NCBI RefSeq assembly: GCF_000718135.1
Contig: NZ_JOEM01000014.1
Span: 1 to 64,000 of the forward strand
Direction: 5' to 3'
DNA: 64,000 bases
Source: Streptomyces cyaneofuscatus
GTDB lineage: Bacteria > Actinomycetota > Actinomycetes > Streptomycetales > Streptomycetaceae
The notes under the pieces: model-generated
Databases searched by the model: none
What the model was told of the DNA's origin: nothing
Seen by the model: only the letters and a program-made list of their open reading frames with translations
Position numbers and translations under genes: made by a program
Shown: positions 1 to 9,516 of the stretch, piece after piece
How the letters are laid out: every line of letters begins with the position of its first letter
Position numbering within the stretch: position 1 is the stretch's first letter

Positions 1-65
1 AAGCAGAAGACGGCATACGAGATTTCTGCCTGTCTCGTGGGCTCGGAGATGTGTATAAGAGACAG
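1..65 (+). other. Illumina/Nextera P7 adapter contamination
   Basis: Bases 1-23 match the P7 flow-cell oligonucleotide lacking its first C. Bases 24-31 (TTCTGCCT) are an 8-nt i7 index, which I recall as Nextera N703. Bases 32-65 are the Nextera read-2 transposase adapter, ending in the 19-bp mosaic end. Its translation gives the well-known artefact peptides MGSEMCIRDS and MYKRQ. Genomic sequence begins at 66. Confidence 0.98.
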
Positions 66-918
66 CCCCCAACACCCCCCGCACCCCACGACGCCTCCCG
101 TACGCCCCGCCCAGCCCGCGTCCTCCCCCACCCCCGAGGCGCCGATCGGTGCCGTCCGGCCGGCGAAGCCCGTGGCGCGGCGGCCCGTGGTCCGGCCGGT
201 GGAGGAGGACGAGGCGCCGGACGGGCCGCCGTGCCCGAAGTGCGGGACGCCGAACCGGCCCGGGCGGCGGTTCTGCCGGCGCTGCGCGGCCCTGCTCCAC
301 CCCAAGGAGGAGTCCGCGCCCCTGCCGTGGTGGCGCACGGTGTGGCCGTTCCACCGCCGAGTGCGGGTCCGGTCGGGCCGGGTGCTGCGGCGGATCCTGC
401 TGGTGCTGGCGGTCGTCGGGCTGCTCTTCGCGGGCTTCCTGTTCCTGCCGGCCGGCCGCGTGCTCTTCGAGGACGTCCGGGACAAGCTCGGCGGCACGGC
501 GGAGATCAGCCCCTCCGGGGTGACCGCGAGCGGCGCGGCCCCCGGCCATCCGGCGGGCGCGGCCACCGACGGCCTGACCAACAAGTACTGGGGCGCACCG
601 TCGCTGGGCTCGTCGCTGACGTGCACCTTCGCCACGCCGTTCCGGCTGGTCGGGGTCGTCCTGCACACCGGGGCGTCGAAGGAGCCCGAGGAGTTCCGCC
701 GGGAGCCGCGGCCGATCCGGGCGGAGCTGATCGTCACGACGGCGGACGGCACGCGCCACAAGCAGCAGCTCACGCTCAACGACAAACCCGGCGAGCAGAC
801 GGTACGGACCGGCATCAGCGACGTCGCCTCCGTGCAGCTCGTCCTGCTGGAGGCGGCGGGCCGGGCCGAGGGCCGTCCGATCGCCCTCGGCGAGGTCGAG
901 TTCTTCAAGCGCACCTGA
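66..918 (+). CDS. Zinc-ribbon, single-pass membrane protein with discoidin-like C-terminus (5' partial)
   Basis: Only the 3' part is present; the real start lies beyond the contig edge, and the apparent start at 37 is inside the adapter. After a Pro/Ala-rich linker there is a four-cysteine zinc ribbon (CPKCG ... CRRC), then a basic stretch and one hydrophobic membrane segment (ILLVLAVVGLLFAGFLFLP). The roughly 130-residue C-terminus (GAAPGHPAGAATDGLTNKYW... to LGEVEFFKR) resembles the discoidin/NADase-type glycan-binding fold seen at the end of many Streptomyces zinc-ribbon proteins. The likely topology is a cytoplasmic zinc ribbon with an extracytoplasmic binding domain. The function is unknown. 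Confidence 0.8.
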
Positions 919-925
919 CCGGCGT

Positions 926-952
926 GGGCCCCGGTGCGACGCACTGGGGCCC
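926..952 (+). terminator. Stem-loop terminator after the zinc-ribbon gene
   Basis: Arms 926-937 and 941-952 pair over 12 bp with one G-U wobble around a 3-nt loop, 8 bp after the stop at 918. A T-rich run (GGTTGTTTT) follows at 957-965, so this is a reasonable intrinsic terminator. From here to 1304 there is no convincing gene. That stretch presumably holds the terpene synthase promoter. Confidence 0.7.
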
Positions 953-1073
953 CTCCGGTTGTTTTCAGTCTCAGAAGCCCTCCAACTGCTCATAGCTGCG
1001 CAGCAGTTCTGACCGATGAAGCAATTCCGGTCACATATGGCTTCCCTCCACCCCTCCACAGGGGGTTGACTAA

Positions 1074-2312
<1,239 letters not shown>

Positions 2313-2338
2313 GAGCGCCCCGCCACACCTGCGTGAGG

Positions 2339-2377
2339 CCAGGGGGCTTGGAGGCGGAAGCCTTCCAAGCCCCCTGG
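2339..2377 (+). terminator. Terminator after the terpene synthase
   Basis: A perfect 14-bp inverted repeat (2339-2352 with 2364-2377) surrounds an inner GGC/GCC step, 27 bp after the stop. There is no T-run, as is common in Streptomyces. Confidence 0.75.
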
Positions 2378-2622
2378 GGCCGACCCCCCACTTCCGATCC
2401 GATCCATCGGGCCCATCGGGTCCATCAGATCGATCGGATCACATCGCGGCAGTCGGGAAGGGACAGGCCCGGTCGGAAGCGATCGCATGGAAGACTGTGC
2501 CGCGCAAGCATGTCCCGGGTCGCCCCACCGGCCGGGCCGGCCACTTCGCCGTGCCCCCGGTCAGCGGCTGACCGGTCGGAATGCCATGTCTTCCACCACA
2601 GTCCCCGGGGAATTCACACGTG

Positions 2623-3505
2623 AGAGCACAGCAGCGCCTCCGGCTCCACGTACTACACCAGGTCTGCCGTCACCGTCGGCTGGAAGGCGGCCACGCCCGC
2701 CGCCCTCGTGAAGCAGTACGAACTGCTCGTCGGCGGCAAGCCGGTGGCCACCGTCAAGGGCAACGTCACCTCGGTCGCGGCCACCCTCGCGGTCGGCAAG
2801 CACTCCGTGCAGGTGCGGGCCACCCACCAGTCGGGCAAGGTCACCACATCGGCGGCCGCCACGATCGTCGCCGAGCGCACGGCCCCCGTCTTCACCACCA
2901 AGCCGGCCCTGACCCTGCGCGCCGGCACCGTGAACACGGCCGCCGTCCCGCTCACCCTGACGTGGAAGGCCACCGACGCCACCGCCCTCAAGGAGGTCCG
3001 GCTCACCGCGCCCGTCGCCAAGACGTACGGCCCGACGACCGGCAGCGCCTCGCACACCGCGAAGTCCGGTGCGGCGACGGCCTGGAAGATGACGGCGTAC
3101 GACCACGCGGGCAACACGGCCGCCGCCTCGGTCTCCGGCACCCCGGTGATCCTCCAGGAGACCGCCGCCACGAAGACCGGGAAGTGGACGGCGAAGTCCT
3201 CCTCCAGCTACCTGGGCGGCAGGTCTCTGACCAGCAGCACCAAGAACGCGAGCCTGACCTGGACGTTCACCGGCCGGTCAGCCGCCTGGGTGGTGTCGCG
3301 GGCCGCCACTTCGGGGCAGGCATACGTCTATGTCGACGGCAAGAAGGTGGCCACGGTGGACCTGAAGTCGACCGCCACCAAGTACCGGGACGCGATCTGG
3401 ACGCAGTCCTGGTCGACCAGCGCCCAGCACACGGTCAAGATCGTGGTGGTCGGTACGAAGGGCCGCCCGGCCCTGACCACGGACGGGCTGGTCTACCTGA
3501 AGTGA
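2623..3505 (+). pseudogene. 5'-truncated secreted Ig/fibronectin-like protein remnant
   Basis: A Ser/Thr/Lys-rich beta-sandwich-type sequence of about 290 codons runs in frame from directly after a TGA at 2620-2622 to the stop at 3503-3505. Its style (AYDHAGNTAAASVSGTP; YVYVDGKKVATVDLKSTATK) is that of C-terminal modules of secreted Streptomyces enzymes. Protein-like sequence (SGSTYYTRSAVTVGWKAA) continues upstream of the first possible start, GTG 2708, which has no Shine-Dalgarno sequence. There is no signal peptide. I infer the 3' end of a larger secreted protein whose 5' part was lost. Automated callers would report 2708-3505 as a gene. Confidence 0.55.
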
Positions 3506-3547
3506 CCCGCTGAAGCCACCGCACCGCGAGAGGGGTTGGCACACACC

Positions 3548-5026
3548 ATGTCCGACATCGTGGAGGCCAGAGCCAGGACCGTGCAGGGCACGGTGCGCGG
3601 TGCGGTGGAGCGGGGTGTCGCGGTCTTCCGCGGCATTCCGTACGCGGCTGCGCCGGTGGGCGCGCGGAGGTTCCGCGCGCCGGAGCCGCCGGAGCCGTGG
3701 GAGGGCGTGCGCGACGCCCTCGCGTTCGGGCCCACGGCGCCCAAGCGGCCCTACGCCCCGCCGCTGGACCGGCTGCTGCCGGACCCGGCGGTGGAGGGCG
3801 AGGAGTGGCTCAACCTCAATGTGTGGACGCCGTCCACGGAGGGGGCCGAGGGTGGCGAGAGGGCCGAGGGGCTTCCCGTACTCGTCTGGATCCACGGCGG
3901 CTCGCTGCTGCACGGTTCCTCGGCGGTGCCGGTGTACGACGGGTCCGCGTTCGCCCGGGACGGGGTGGTGCTCGTCTCCGTCAACTACCGCCTGGGCGTC
4001 GAGGGCTTCGGCCTCTTCCCGGACGCGCCCGCCAACCGGGGGCTGCTGGACCAGCTGGCCGCCCTGGAGTGGGTGCGGGAGAACATCGCGGGGTTCGGCG
4101 GCGACCCGGACCGGGTGACGGTGGCCGGGGAGTCGGCGGGGGCGGTGAGCATCGGCGCCCTGCTGGCCACGGACCGGGCGGCGGGGCTGTTCCGGCGGGC
4201 GGTCCTCCAGAGCGGGGCGCCCGCCGCCCTCACCCCGGACGCCGCGCGCGGGACGACCGAGCTGATCGCCCGGCGGCTCGGCGTCCCCGCCACCGCCGCC
4301 GCCTTCGCCGCCGTGGACCCGGCGGCGCTGCTGACCGCGCAGACCGAGGTGACGAGCGGCGGCAACCCGCTGACCGGCCGCAACTCCTTCCAGCTCGTGG
4401 TGGACGGCGAGCTGCTGACCCAGGACCCGGCCGAGGCGCTGCGTACGGGCCCGGCGGCGGCCGGGATCGACCTGCTGATGGGGACGAACACCGAGGAGTA
4501 CCGGCTCTGGTTCGTCCCCGGCGGCCTGACCGAACGCATCAGCCGGCTGAAGCTCCGCCTGGCCCTGCTCAAGTTCAAGGTCCCGAACGCGACCGCCCGC
4601 ACCTACCGGTCCAACCGCCCCGACGCCACCCCGGGCGAACTCCTCGGCGCCCTCGCGACGGACCTCCTGCTGCGGGTCCCGCTCAACCGGCTGGCGGACG
4701 CGCGGGCCGGTGCCCCGGGGTCCACGTACGTCTACGAGTTCGGCTGGCCCTCCCCCGTACAGCGGCTCGGTGCCTGTCACGCGCTGGAGCTGGGGTTCGT
4801 CTTCGACACGCTCGCCCACCCCGACACGATGGCCCTGACCGGACCGGACGCCCCGCAGGAGCTGGCCGACGCGATGCACCGGGCGTGGGTGGAGTTCGCG
4901 ACGACGGGCGACCCGGGGTGGCCGTCCTGGGACGCGTCGCGGCCCGTGCGGTTCTTCGGGCCCGGTGCCCCGGCTCTCGTCCTGGCCCCGCGCGACGACG
5001 AGTTGCGGAGCTGGGGACGGGGTTAG
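3548..5026 (+). CDS. Type-B carboxylesterase/lipase
   Basis: This 492-residue alpha/beta-hydrolase of the carboxylesterase type-B family (the pnbA / cholinesterase group) hydrolyses carboxylic esters. The N-terminal family signature GIPYAAAPVGARRF is present. The oxyanion-hole stretch is HGGS in LVWIHGGSLLHGSS, and the nucleophile is Ser196 in GESAG. The acidic residue is likely in GTNTEEY and the histidine in GACHALELGFVF. There is no signal peptide, so it is probably cytoplasmic. The ATG at 3548 follows GAGAGGGG; an in-frame TTG at 3536 is a weaker option. Its TAG stop overlaps the stop of the convergent CopD-like gene by two bases. Confidence 0.93.
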   Translation: MSDIVEARARTVQGTVRGAVERGVAVFRGIPYAAAPVGARRFRAPEPPEPWEGVRDALAFGPTAPKRPYAPPLDRLLPDPAVEGEEWLNLNVWTPSTEGAEGGERAEGLPVLVWIHGGSLLHGSSAVPVYDGSAFARDGVVLVSVNYRLGVEGFGLFPDAPANRGLLDQLAALEWVRENIAGFGGDPDRVTVAGESAGAVSIGALLATDRAAGLFRRAVLQSGAPAALTPDAARGTTELIARRLGVPATAAAFAAVDPAALLTAQTEVTSGGNPLTGRNSFQLVVDGELLTQDPAEALRTGPAAAGIDLLMGTNTEEYRLWFVPGGLTERISRLKLRLALLKFKVPNATARTYRSNRPDATPGELLGALATDLLLRVPLNRLADARAGAPGSTYVYEFGWPSPVQRLGACHALELGFVFDTLAHPDTMALTGPDAPQELADAMHRAWVEFATTGDPGWPSWDASRPVRFFGPGAPALVLAPRDDELRSWGRG

Positions 5027-6162
5027 GGTCGTAGCGACATCCCGTGCGGGTCGGGGACCACGGTGAGGATCGCCGAGACGACCACGACCGCGCCCAGCAC
5101 GGCCTGTTCGCGGCGGGCGAGGCGGTGGGCGACGGCCGGGTCGGTGTCCCGGAGCATCCGCCGCCGGGCCGCCACCGCCAGCGCGCTGACCACCGCCATC
5201 AGCGCCAGCTTGACCAGCAGGGTGCGCCCGTAGGCGGAGGTGAACACGGTGTCCAGCGGCAGCCGGCGCAGCGTCGATGCGGTGCCGGTGGCGGCGAGGG
5301 CCACGTACAGCCAGATCGCCAGGCGCGCGTACCGGCCGAGCAGCGCGCGGGCGGCGTCGGGCGACCCACGCCAGAGCCACATGGTCCGCAGGACGTACAG
5401 CAGGCCCCCGGTCCACAGGGACGCGGCGGTCAGGTGGACGACGGTGAGCGCGGCGCCGATCTCCGGGCTGTACGCCTCCGGGTGGGCGCGGATGGCTTCC
5501 GCGCCGATGACGACGGCGAGCGGGGCGAGGGCGAGGGCCGGCCGCTTGCTCGCGGCGCAGAGGGCGGCCAGGACCAGGCCGTTGGCGATGAGCAGGAGCA
5601 GCCCGCCGTCCCGGGTCGCGTACGTCTCGGTGATCCCGAGCCCGCTGACGGCGGCGAGCTGCACGATCTGCCCGGCCGCGGCGGCGGCCCCGGCGAGCGC
5701 GGCGTACAGGGACCAGCTCCGTACGGCGGTACGGGGGCGGCTTCGGACGGGCCGGATGAGCTGCGGGGCGAGGAGCTCACCGAGGTGGACGGCGAGTGCG
5801 GAGAAGAGGACGGTACGGAGGAGGGTGGTGAGCCCCGCGCCGGGTATCCGCAGCTCCCCGGTGCCGCGCGCGGCGATCCCGGGGCCGGCCAGGGCTATGA
5901 GGAGCGCCAGGAGTCCGGCGGCTGCCAGGGCGATGGTCGCGGCGTCGGCGGGTGCACCGGCTGACGGCAGACGGGGAGGGGTGGCCGTCGTACCAGGTCC
6001 GGTGGACGGCGGGCCGGCTCCGGTGGCCGACGGCAGACCAGGTCCGGACGACGACGTACCGGAGCCGGATGCCGACGTGCCGGAGCCCGTCGGCGGCGTC
6101 GGTGCGGTCGGATCGGCCGGAGGTCCGGAGAAGAGCACGGCTCGATCGTCTCCGGCGGACAC
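5023..6162 (-). CDS. CopD-like copper-resistance family membrane protein
   Basis: This protein of up to 379 residues begins with about 75 residues of Pro/Ser/Thr/Gly-rich sequence (SGTSASGSGTSSSG), followed by eight or so hydrophobic helices. The C-terminal half matches the CopD integral membrane domain: LTVVHLTAASLWTGGLLYVL, with its conserved His and Trp-Thr-Gly-Gly, and a later arginine-rich loop. CopD-family proteins are linked to copper handling, but no CopC or YcnI neighbour is present, so a metal role here is inference. The true start could lie inside the low-complexity leader. The gene is convergent with the esterase and shares stop bases with it. Confidence 0.82.
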   Translation of the reverse strand: MSAGDDRAVLFSGPPADPTAPTPPTGSGTSASGSGTSSSGPGLPSATGAGPPSTGPGTTATPPRLPSAGAPADAATIALAAAGLLALLIALAGPGIAARGTGELRIPGAGLTTLLRTVLFSALAVHLGELLAPQLIRPVRSRPRTAVRSWSLYAALAGAAAAAGQIVQLAAVSGLGITETYATRDGGLLLLIANGLVLAALCAASKRPALALAPLAVVIGAEAIRAHPEAYSPEIGAALTVVHLTAASLWTGGLLYVLRTMWLWRGSPDAARALLGRYARLAIWLYVALAATGTASTLRRLPLDTVFTSAYGRTLLVKLALMAVVSALAVAARRRMLRDTDPAVAHRLARREQAVLGAVVVVSAILTVVPDPHGMSLRP

Positions 6163-6224
6163 CTACCCGGCAAACCGCACAGGTCCCCCGGCCGGCCCAA
6201 GGCGGCCGGGGGTCCCGTAGCGGC

Positions 6225-6440
6225 TCAGGCCTTGTTCTGCGCGGCCCAGAACTCGTCGAAGGTGAGCAGGCCGTCACCGTTGCCGTCGTGGGCGTTGATG
6301 ATCGCCTGGGCCACCGTCTCGGTGACGAACGGGTCGCCCAGCTGCGCCATCGCGCTCTTGTACTCGTTGGCCGTGATGAGACCGTCGCCGTTCGCGTCGA
6401 ACTTCTCGAATACCGTCCGCGCCGACTCGATGTCCGCCAC
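6225..6440 (-). CDS. Small EF-hand calcium-binding protein (CabB-like)
   Basis: This 71-residue protein consists of two EF-hands and little else. The loops are DANGDGLITANE and DGNGDGLLTFDE, each with Asp/Asn/Asp at positions 1, 3 and 5, Gly at 6 and Glu at 12, so both should bind Ca2+. Small two-EF-hand proteins are common in Streptomyces, where they are thought to buffer or sense calcium during development. Upstream of ATG 6440 the minus strand reads GAAGGGGCGGGAACAGTGG, giving an adequate Shine-Dalgarno. It appears monocistronic. Confidence 0.93.
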   Translation of the reverse strand: MADIESARTVFEKFDANGDGLITANEYKSAMAQLGDPFVTETVAQAIINAHDGNGDGLLTFDEFWAAQNKA

Positions 6441-6560
6441 TGTTCCCGCCCCTTCGTGGTGCCGAATGTCTGGATCAGATTATCCGGCCGTACGGGTGAC
6501 GGATGCGGCGGCCGGGGCAGGGGCCGGGAGCCGGCGGCCCCTGGTGCACCGGCCCTGACG

Positions 6561-7361
6561 TCAGCTCAGCAGCTCCGTGGCCGTCACCGCGCGCAGCCCG
6601 CGCCGCTCGATCTCGGTGAGGAGCAGGGGCAGCGCGGCGACGGTGACGGGCCGGGCGAGGCTCAGCCCCACCACGGAGCCGTGCCGGAGCTCGCCCGTCA
6701 CCTTGCGCAGGACGGCAGGTACCCCGGTCGCGGCGTGGTCGAGCGACTCCACGTCGTACGAGAGGACGTGCGGGTAGCCGGCCCGCCGGGCGAGGTGCTG
6801 GACGAGCGGGGTGGCGTCGGGGCCGGGCGAGGGGCGGAACCAGGTGCCGATGGACCCGGTGAGCCGGCGCAGCCGCCGGGCGCAGGCGGTGATCTCCTCG
6901 TACGCCGCGCGCTCGTCGAGGGCGGCGAGGTCGCGGTGGTTCTGGGTGTGGTTGCCGATCTCGTGGCCGCCGTCGAGGATCCGGCGGGCCATGGAGGGGT
7001 GCGCGTCGAGCCAGCTGCCGACGGCGAGGACGGTGACCCGGGCGCCGGCCCGTTCGATCCGGGCGAGCGCGGCGGTGGCGAGGCCGGGGTCGCCTCGGCC
7101 CTCGAAGGTGAGGGCGACGCGGGGCCGGTCGCGGGGGCCGTGGGTGATGCGGACGGGCAGGCCGGGAATGCGGCGCGGGGCGCGTGCGGCGGTGGGCGCG
7201 GGGGTGGCGGCGTACGGGGGTGAGGACGCGGGCGCCCCGCCGGCCACGGCCGCCGGACCCCCGGGGCTCCACGCGCAGCCCGCCGCGAAAGCCGCCGCGA
7301 GGAGCCCGGCGCCGGTGCCCAGCGCGTCGCGGCGGCGCATCGGCGCCCTGCGTCCGTCCAT
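6561..7361 (-). CDS. Polysaccharide-deacetylase-like lipoprotein, catalytic motif degenerate
   Basis: This 266-residue NodB-fold (carbohydrate esterase 4) protein has a lipoprotein export signal with a basic RRRD start, a hydrophobic core and a lipobox-type FAAGC, possibly Tat-dependent. Motif 1, normally TFDDG with catalytic base and metal Asp, reads TFEGRGD. Motif 2 is kept as HTQNH, and motif 3 as FRPSPG. It is therefore probably an inactive or altered deacetylase acting at the cell surface. The ATG at 7361 is chosen for its AGGTGG Shine-Dalgarno; ATG 7340 is possible, and the frame open to 7433 is probably not translated. Confidence 0.85.
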   Translation of the reverse strand: MDGRRAPMRRRDALGTGAGLLAAAFAAGCAWSPGGPAAVAGGAPASSPPYAATPAPTAARAPRRIPGLPVRITHGPRDRPRVALTFEGRGDPGLATAALARIERAGARVTVLAVGSWLDAHPSMARRILDGGHEIGNHTQNHRDLAALDERAAYEEITACARRLRRLTGSIGTWFRPSPGPDATPLVQHLARRAGYPHVLSYDVESLDHAATGVPAVLRKVTGELRHGSVVGLSLARPVTVAALPLLLTEIERRGLRAVTATELLS

Positions 7362-7477
7362 CCCCGACCACCTCGCGTTCCACAGCGTCCCCGGATTCCC
7401 CGGATCTCCGGATCTCCGGATTCCCCGGGACACAGTAGAGGCGGAACGGGCGAAACATCCCGATTGACCGATTGTCG

Positions 7478-7497
7478 GAATGATCTATGAATCATTC
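7478..7497. promoter_or_regulatory. Inverted repeat upstream of the deacetylase gene
   Basis: GAATGAT at 7478-7484 and ATCATTC at 7491-7497 are exact 7-bp arms with a 6-bp spacer, in an unusually AT-rich stretch (7460-7620). It lies 117 bp upstream of ATG 7361. It may be an operator. Otherwise 7362-7806 contains no gene I can support. Confidence 0.35.
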
Positions 7498-7709
7498 ATG
7501 CCACGCCATAAGGATGCACGGAAAGCCAGGCGAGTGACCGATCCCACCTATGATTCAGCAAAGAAATGACTGATTAACCCGAGAATCACCCTAAATGAAT
7601 CTTTGGCACCGAGGTCGCCCGTCTGCCATAGTCGGAGCCACGACCCCCATTGACCCGGGCCGAGGTCGTCGTAAGCGGCCGTGAACACACCCCACCTTTC
7701 ACGGCCCCC

Positions 7710-7756
7710 ACAGAAGCCCCCGCAGCGCCGCACCACGGCCGACCGGGGGCTTCTGT
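7710..7756 (-). terminator. Terminator after the RsbW-like ATPase gene
   Basis: A perfect 13-bp inverted repeat, 7710-7722 with 7744-7756, starts 50 bp beyond the stop of the minus-strand ATPase gene. It is GC-rich with a 21-nt loop and no T-run. Confidence 0.6.
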
Positions 7757-7806
7757 GCGTCCGGCACGTGTCAGCGGGTCCGGTCAGCGGCCGGATCAGG
7801 GCCGGA

Positions 7807-8322
7807 TCAGCGGTCGGAGATCCGCATCTCGAACCAGGTGGTCTTGCCGCGCGGCAGCAGATCCACGCCCCACCGGTCGGAGAGCTTGTCGACGAGGAAG
7901 AGCCCCCGCCCGCTGATGTCCATCTCGCGCACCGGCATCAGGCACGGCAGTCCGCGCGAGGGATCCCGCACCTCGATCCGGATCCAGCCCCGGCGGCGCA
8001 CCATCCGTAACCCGAAGACGCGGGCGCCGGTGTGGCGCACCGCGTTGCCGACGAGCTCCGAGACGAGGAGTACCGCGTACTCGGCGGTCTGCGGAGAGAG
8101 GGCCCACTGCCGGAGTACCACACAGGAGGTGAGCCGGCGGGCGGTCGCCGCGGACTCCGGCCGCGACGGCAGCCGGACTTCCCCCTCGGTCGGATTTCCG
8201 AACAACTCCAGCGCCTTGAACGCCTGTTCGTCATCCATACCCGACGTCCAGCGTGCCGCGGTCGCGCTGCTGCGCGGTCGCGGCTGATCCACACCCTCCA
8301 GGCCCGCCATGCCCACCATCAT
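7807..8322 (-). CDS. ATP-binding protein, anti-sigma-factor/RsbW-like (HATPase_c_2)
   Basis: This protein of about 171 residues has one histidine-kinase-type ATPase domain. The N-box is ELVGNAVRHT and the G1 box is DISGRGLFLVDKLSDRWG. No phosphoacceptor-histidine or membrane domain is present. Such stand-alone domains are very numerous in Streptomyces and usually act as anti-sigma or serine-kinase switches toward anti-anti-sigma proteins. The start is uncertain: ATG 8322 or 8319 is taken here, but ATG 8238 (MDDEQAFKALELFG), just before the conserved domain, is equally possible, and none has a strong Shine-Dalgarno. No sigma factor or antagonist is adjacent. Confidence 0.85.
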   Translation of the reverse strand: MMVGMAGLEGVDQPRPRSSATAARWTSGMDDEQAFKALELFGNPTEGEVRLPSRPESAATARRLTSCVVLRQWALSPQTAEYAVLLVSELVGNAVRHTGARVFGLRMVRRRGWIRIEVRDPSRGLPCLMPVREMDISGRGLFLVDKLSDRWGVDLLPRGKTTWFEMRISDR

Positions 8323-8490
8323 GGACGCAGAATTCGCACTCCGGGGCCGTTCCGAGGGAATCCGCCCCCCGGAACACCCTATTCCGCACAGGGCAGTTGG
8401 CATATGCCGGAGGCAGAACGAGGCTCTTCGGGGCCTCGTTGAGCTGCGGCGATGTGCGGCCCGGGCGGGATTGTCCCGAGGGATACGGCA

Positions 8491-8519
8491 CCGGGCCTTA
8501 AGGTTGCCTTAAGGCCCGG
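8491..8519 (-). terminator. Perfect 13-bp palindromic hairpin after the crotonase gene
   Basis: Arms CCGGGCCTTAAGG (8491-8503) and CCTTAAGGCCCGG (8507-8519) are exact complements with a TTG loop, 64 bp beyond the crotonase stop. It is most likely a terminator, although a two-fold operator for the downstream ATPase gene is possible. Confidence 0.65.
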
Positions 8520-8582
8520 ATAATCCGCTCGGAGGGATGAACCCGCGTCAGGAGTGCATCCGGAAAAGGCGCTGGGAGAAAA

Positions 8583-9350
8583 TCAGAGGAACTTCGCCTT
8601 CCCGGGACCCTCCTCCACGAAGCTGCGCATCCCGCGCTCGCGGTCCTCGGTGGCGAACAGCCCGGCGAACCAGTTCCGCTCGACGGTGAGCCCGGTGTCG
8701 ATGTCCGTCTCAAGACCCGCGTCGACCGACTCCTTGGCCGCACGCAGCGCCAGCGCGGGCCCCTTCGCCAGCTGGGCGGCCCAGGCGTGCGCCTGCTCGT
8801 AGACCTCGGCGGCGGGCACCACCCGGTCCACCAGACCGAGCGTCAGGGCCTCCTCCGCCTTGACCATACGGCCGGTGAAGATGAGGTCCTTGGCGCGGGA
8901 CGGGCCGATCAGCCGGGCCAGGCGCTGGGTGCCGCCGGCGCCCGGGATCAGCCCGAGCAGGATCTCCGGCTGGCCGAGCTTGGCGTTGTCCGCGGCGATG
9001 CGGAAGTCGGCGCAGAGGGCCAGTTCGCAGCCGCCGCCGAGCGCGTACCCGGTGACGGCGGCGACGACGGGCTTGGGGATCCGGGCGACGGCGGTGAAGG
9101 AGTCCTGGAGCGCCTTGGAGCGCACGACCATCGCCGTGTGGTCCATCGCCTGCATCTCCTTGATGTCCGCACCGGCCGCGAACACCTTCTCGCCGCCGTA
9201 GAGGATCACCGCGCGCACGTCCTCGCGCCGGGTGGCCTCCTCGGCGAGCTCCCGCAGCCGGTCCTGGACCGCCACGTCCAGGGCGTTCATCGGCGGCCGG
9301 TCCAGCCGGATGGTTCCGACGTTGTCGCGTACTTCGAGAGTCACAGTCAT
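8583..9350 (-). CDS. Enoyl-CoA hydratase/isomerase (crotonase)
   Basis: This 255-residue cytoplasmic crotonase-fold protein probably hydrates trans-2-enoyl-CoA in fatty-acid or branched-chain breakdown. The first oxyanion-hole segment is in FAAGADIKEM. The second is GYALGGGCELALCADFRIA, which carries the first glutamate region. The second catalytic Glu is in LGQPEILLGLIPGAGGTQRL. Both glutamates of true hydratases are therefore present, which favours hydratase over a non-hydratase paralogue. The C-terminus FVEEGPGKAKFL matches short-chain hydratases. It stands alone, with no dehydrogenase or thiolase adjacent. Confidence 0.93.
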   Translation of the reverse strand: MTVTLEVRDNVGTIRLDRPPMNALDVAVQDRLRELAEEATRREDVRAVILYGGEKVFAAGADIKEMQAMDHTAMVVRSKALQDSFTAVARIPKPVVAAVTGYALGGGCELALCADFRIAADNAKLGQPEILLGLIPGAGGTQRLARLIGPSRAKDLIFTGRMVKAEEALTLGLVDRVVPAAEVYEQAHAWAAQLAKGPALALRAAKESVDAGLETDIDTGLTVERNWFAGLFATEDRERGMRSFVEEGPGKAKFL

Positions 9351-9516
9351 GCAGGCAGGTTAACCACTGCTAACGCGGACGGACCCGGTGCCGTCGGTCA
9401 CAGCACGGGCAGAGACGCCGTGGCCCCCGTGCAACAAACTGCTTGTCCCGGCCGGCCGATGACGCTTCTGTATCCACAAGAGCGCCGCCGATCCGCGGTG
9501 GCGCTCCGACATCGGG

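Noticed and set aside
37..66. Start codons at 37 and 51 giving proteins MGSEMCIRDS and MYKRQ
   Set aside because: They lie in the Nextera adapter; the true gene start is off the contig.
2390..2445. GATC/ATCGG-rich short repeats after the terpene synthase terminator
   Set aside because: Short, imperfect and without a clear partner structure.
3278..5416. Long antisense frame of about 700 codons opposite the esterase, and similar long frames (19389-22415, 31146-33380, 50602-54309)
   Set aside because: Arg/Gly/Pro/His-rich shadows expected opposite high-GC genes; they overlap confident genes completely.
7548..7736. 62-residue minus-strand open frame (MVRRCGGFCGG...)
   Set aside because: It crosses a terminator and an AT-rich non-coding stretch, lacks codon bias, and has no recognisable feature.
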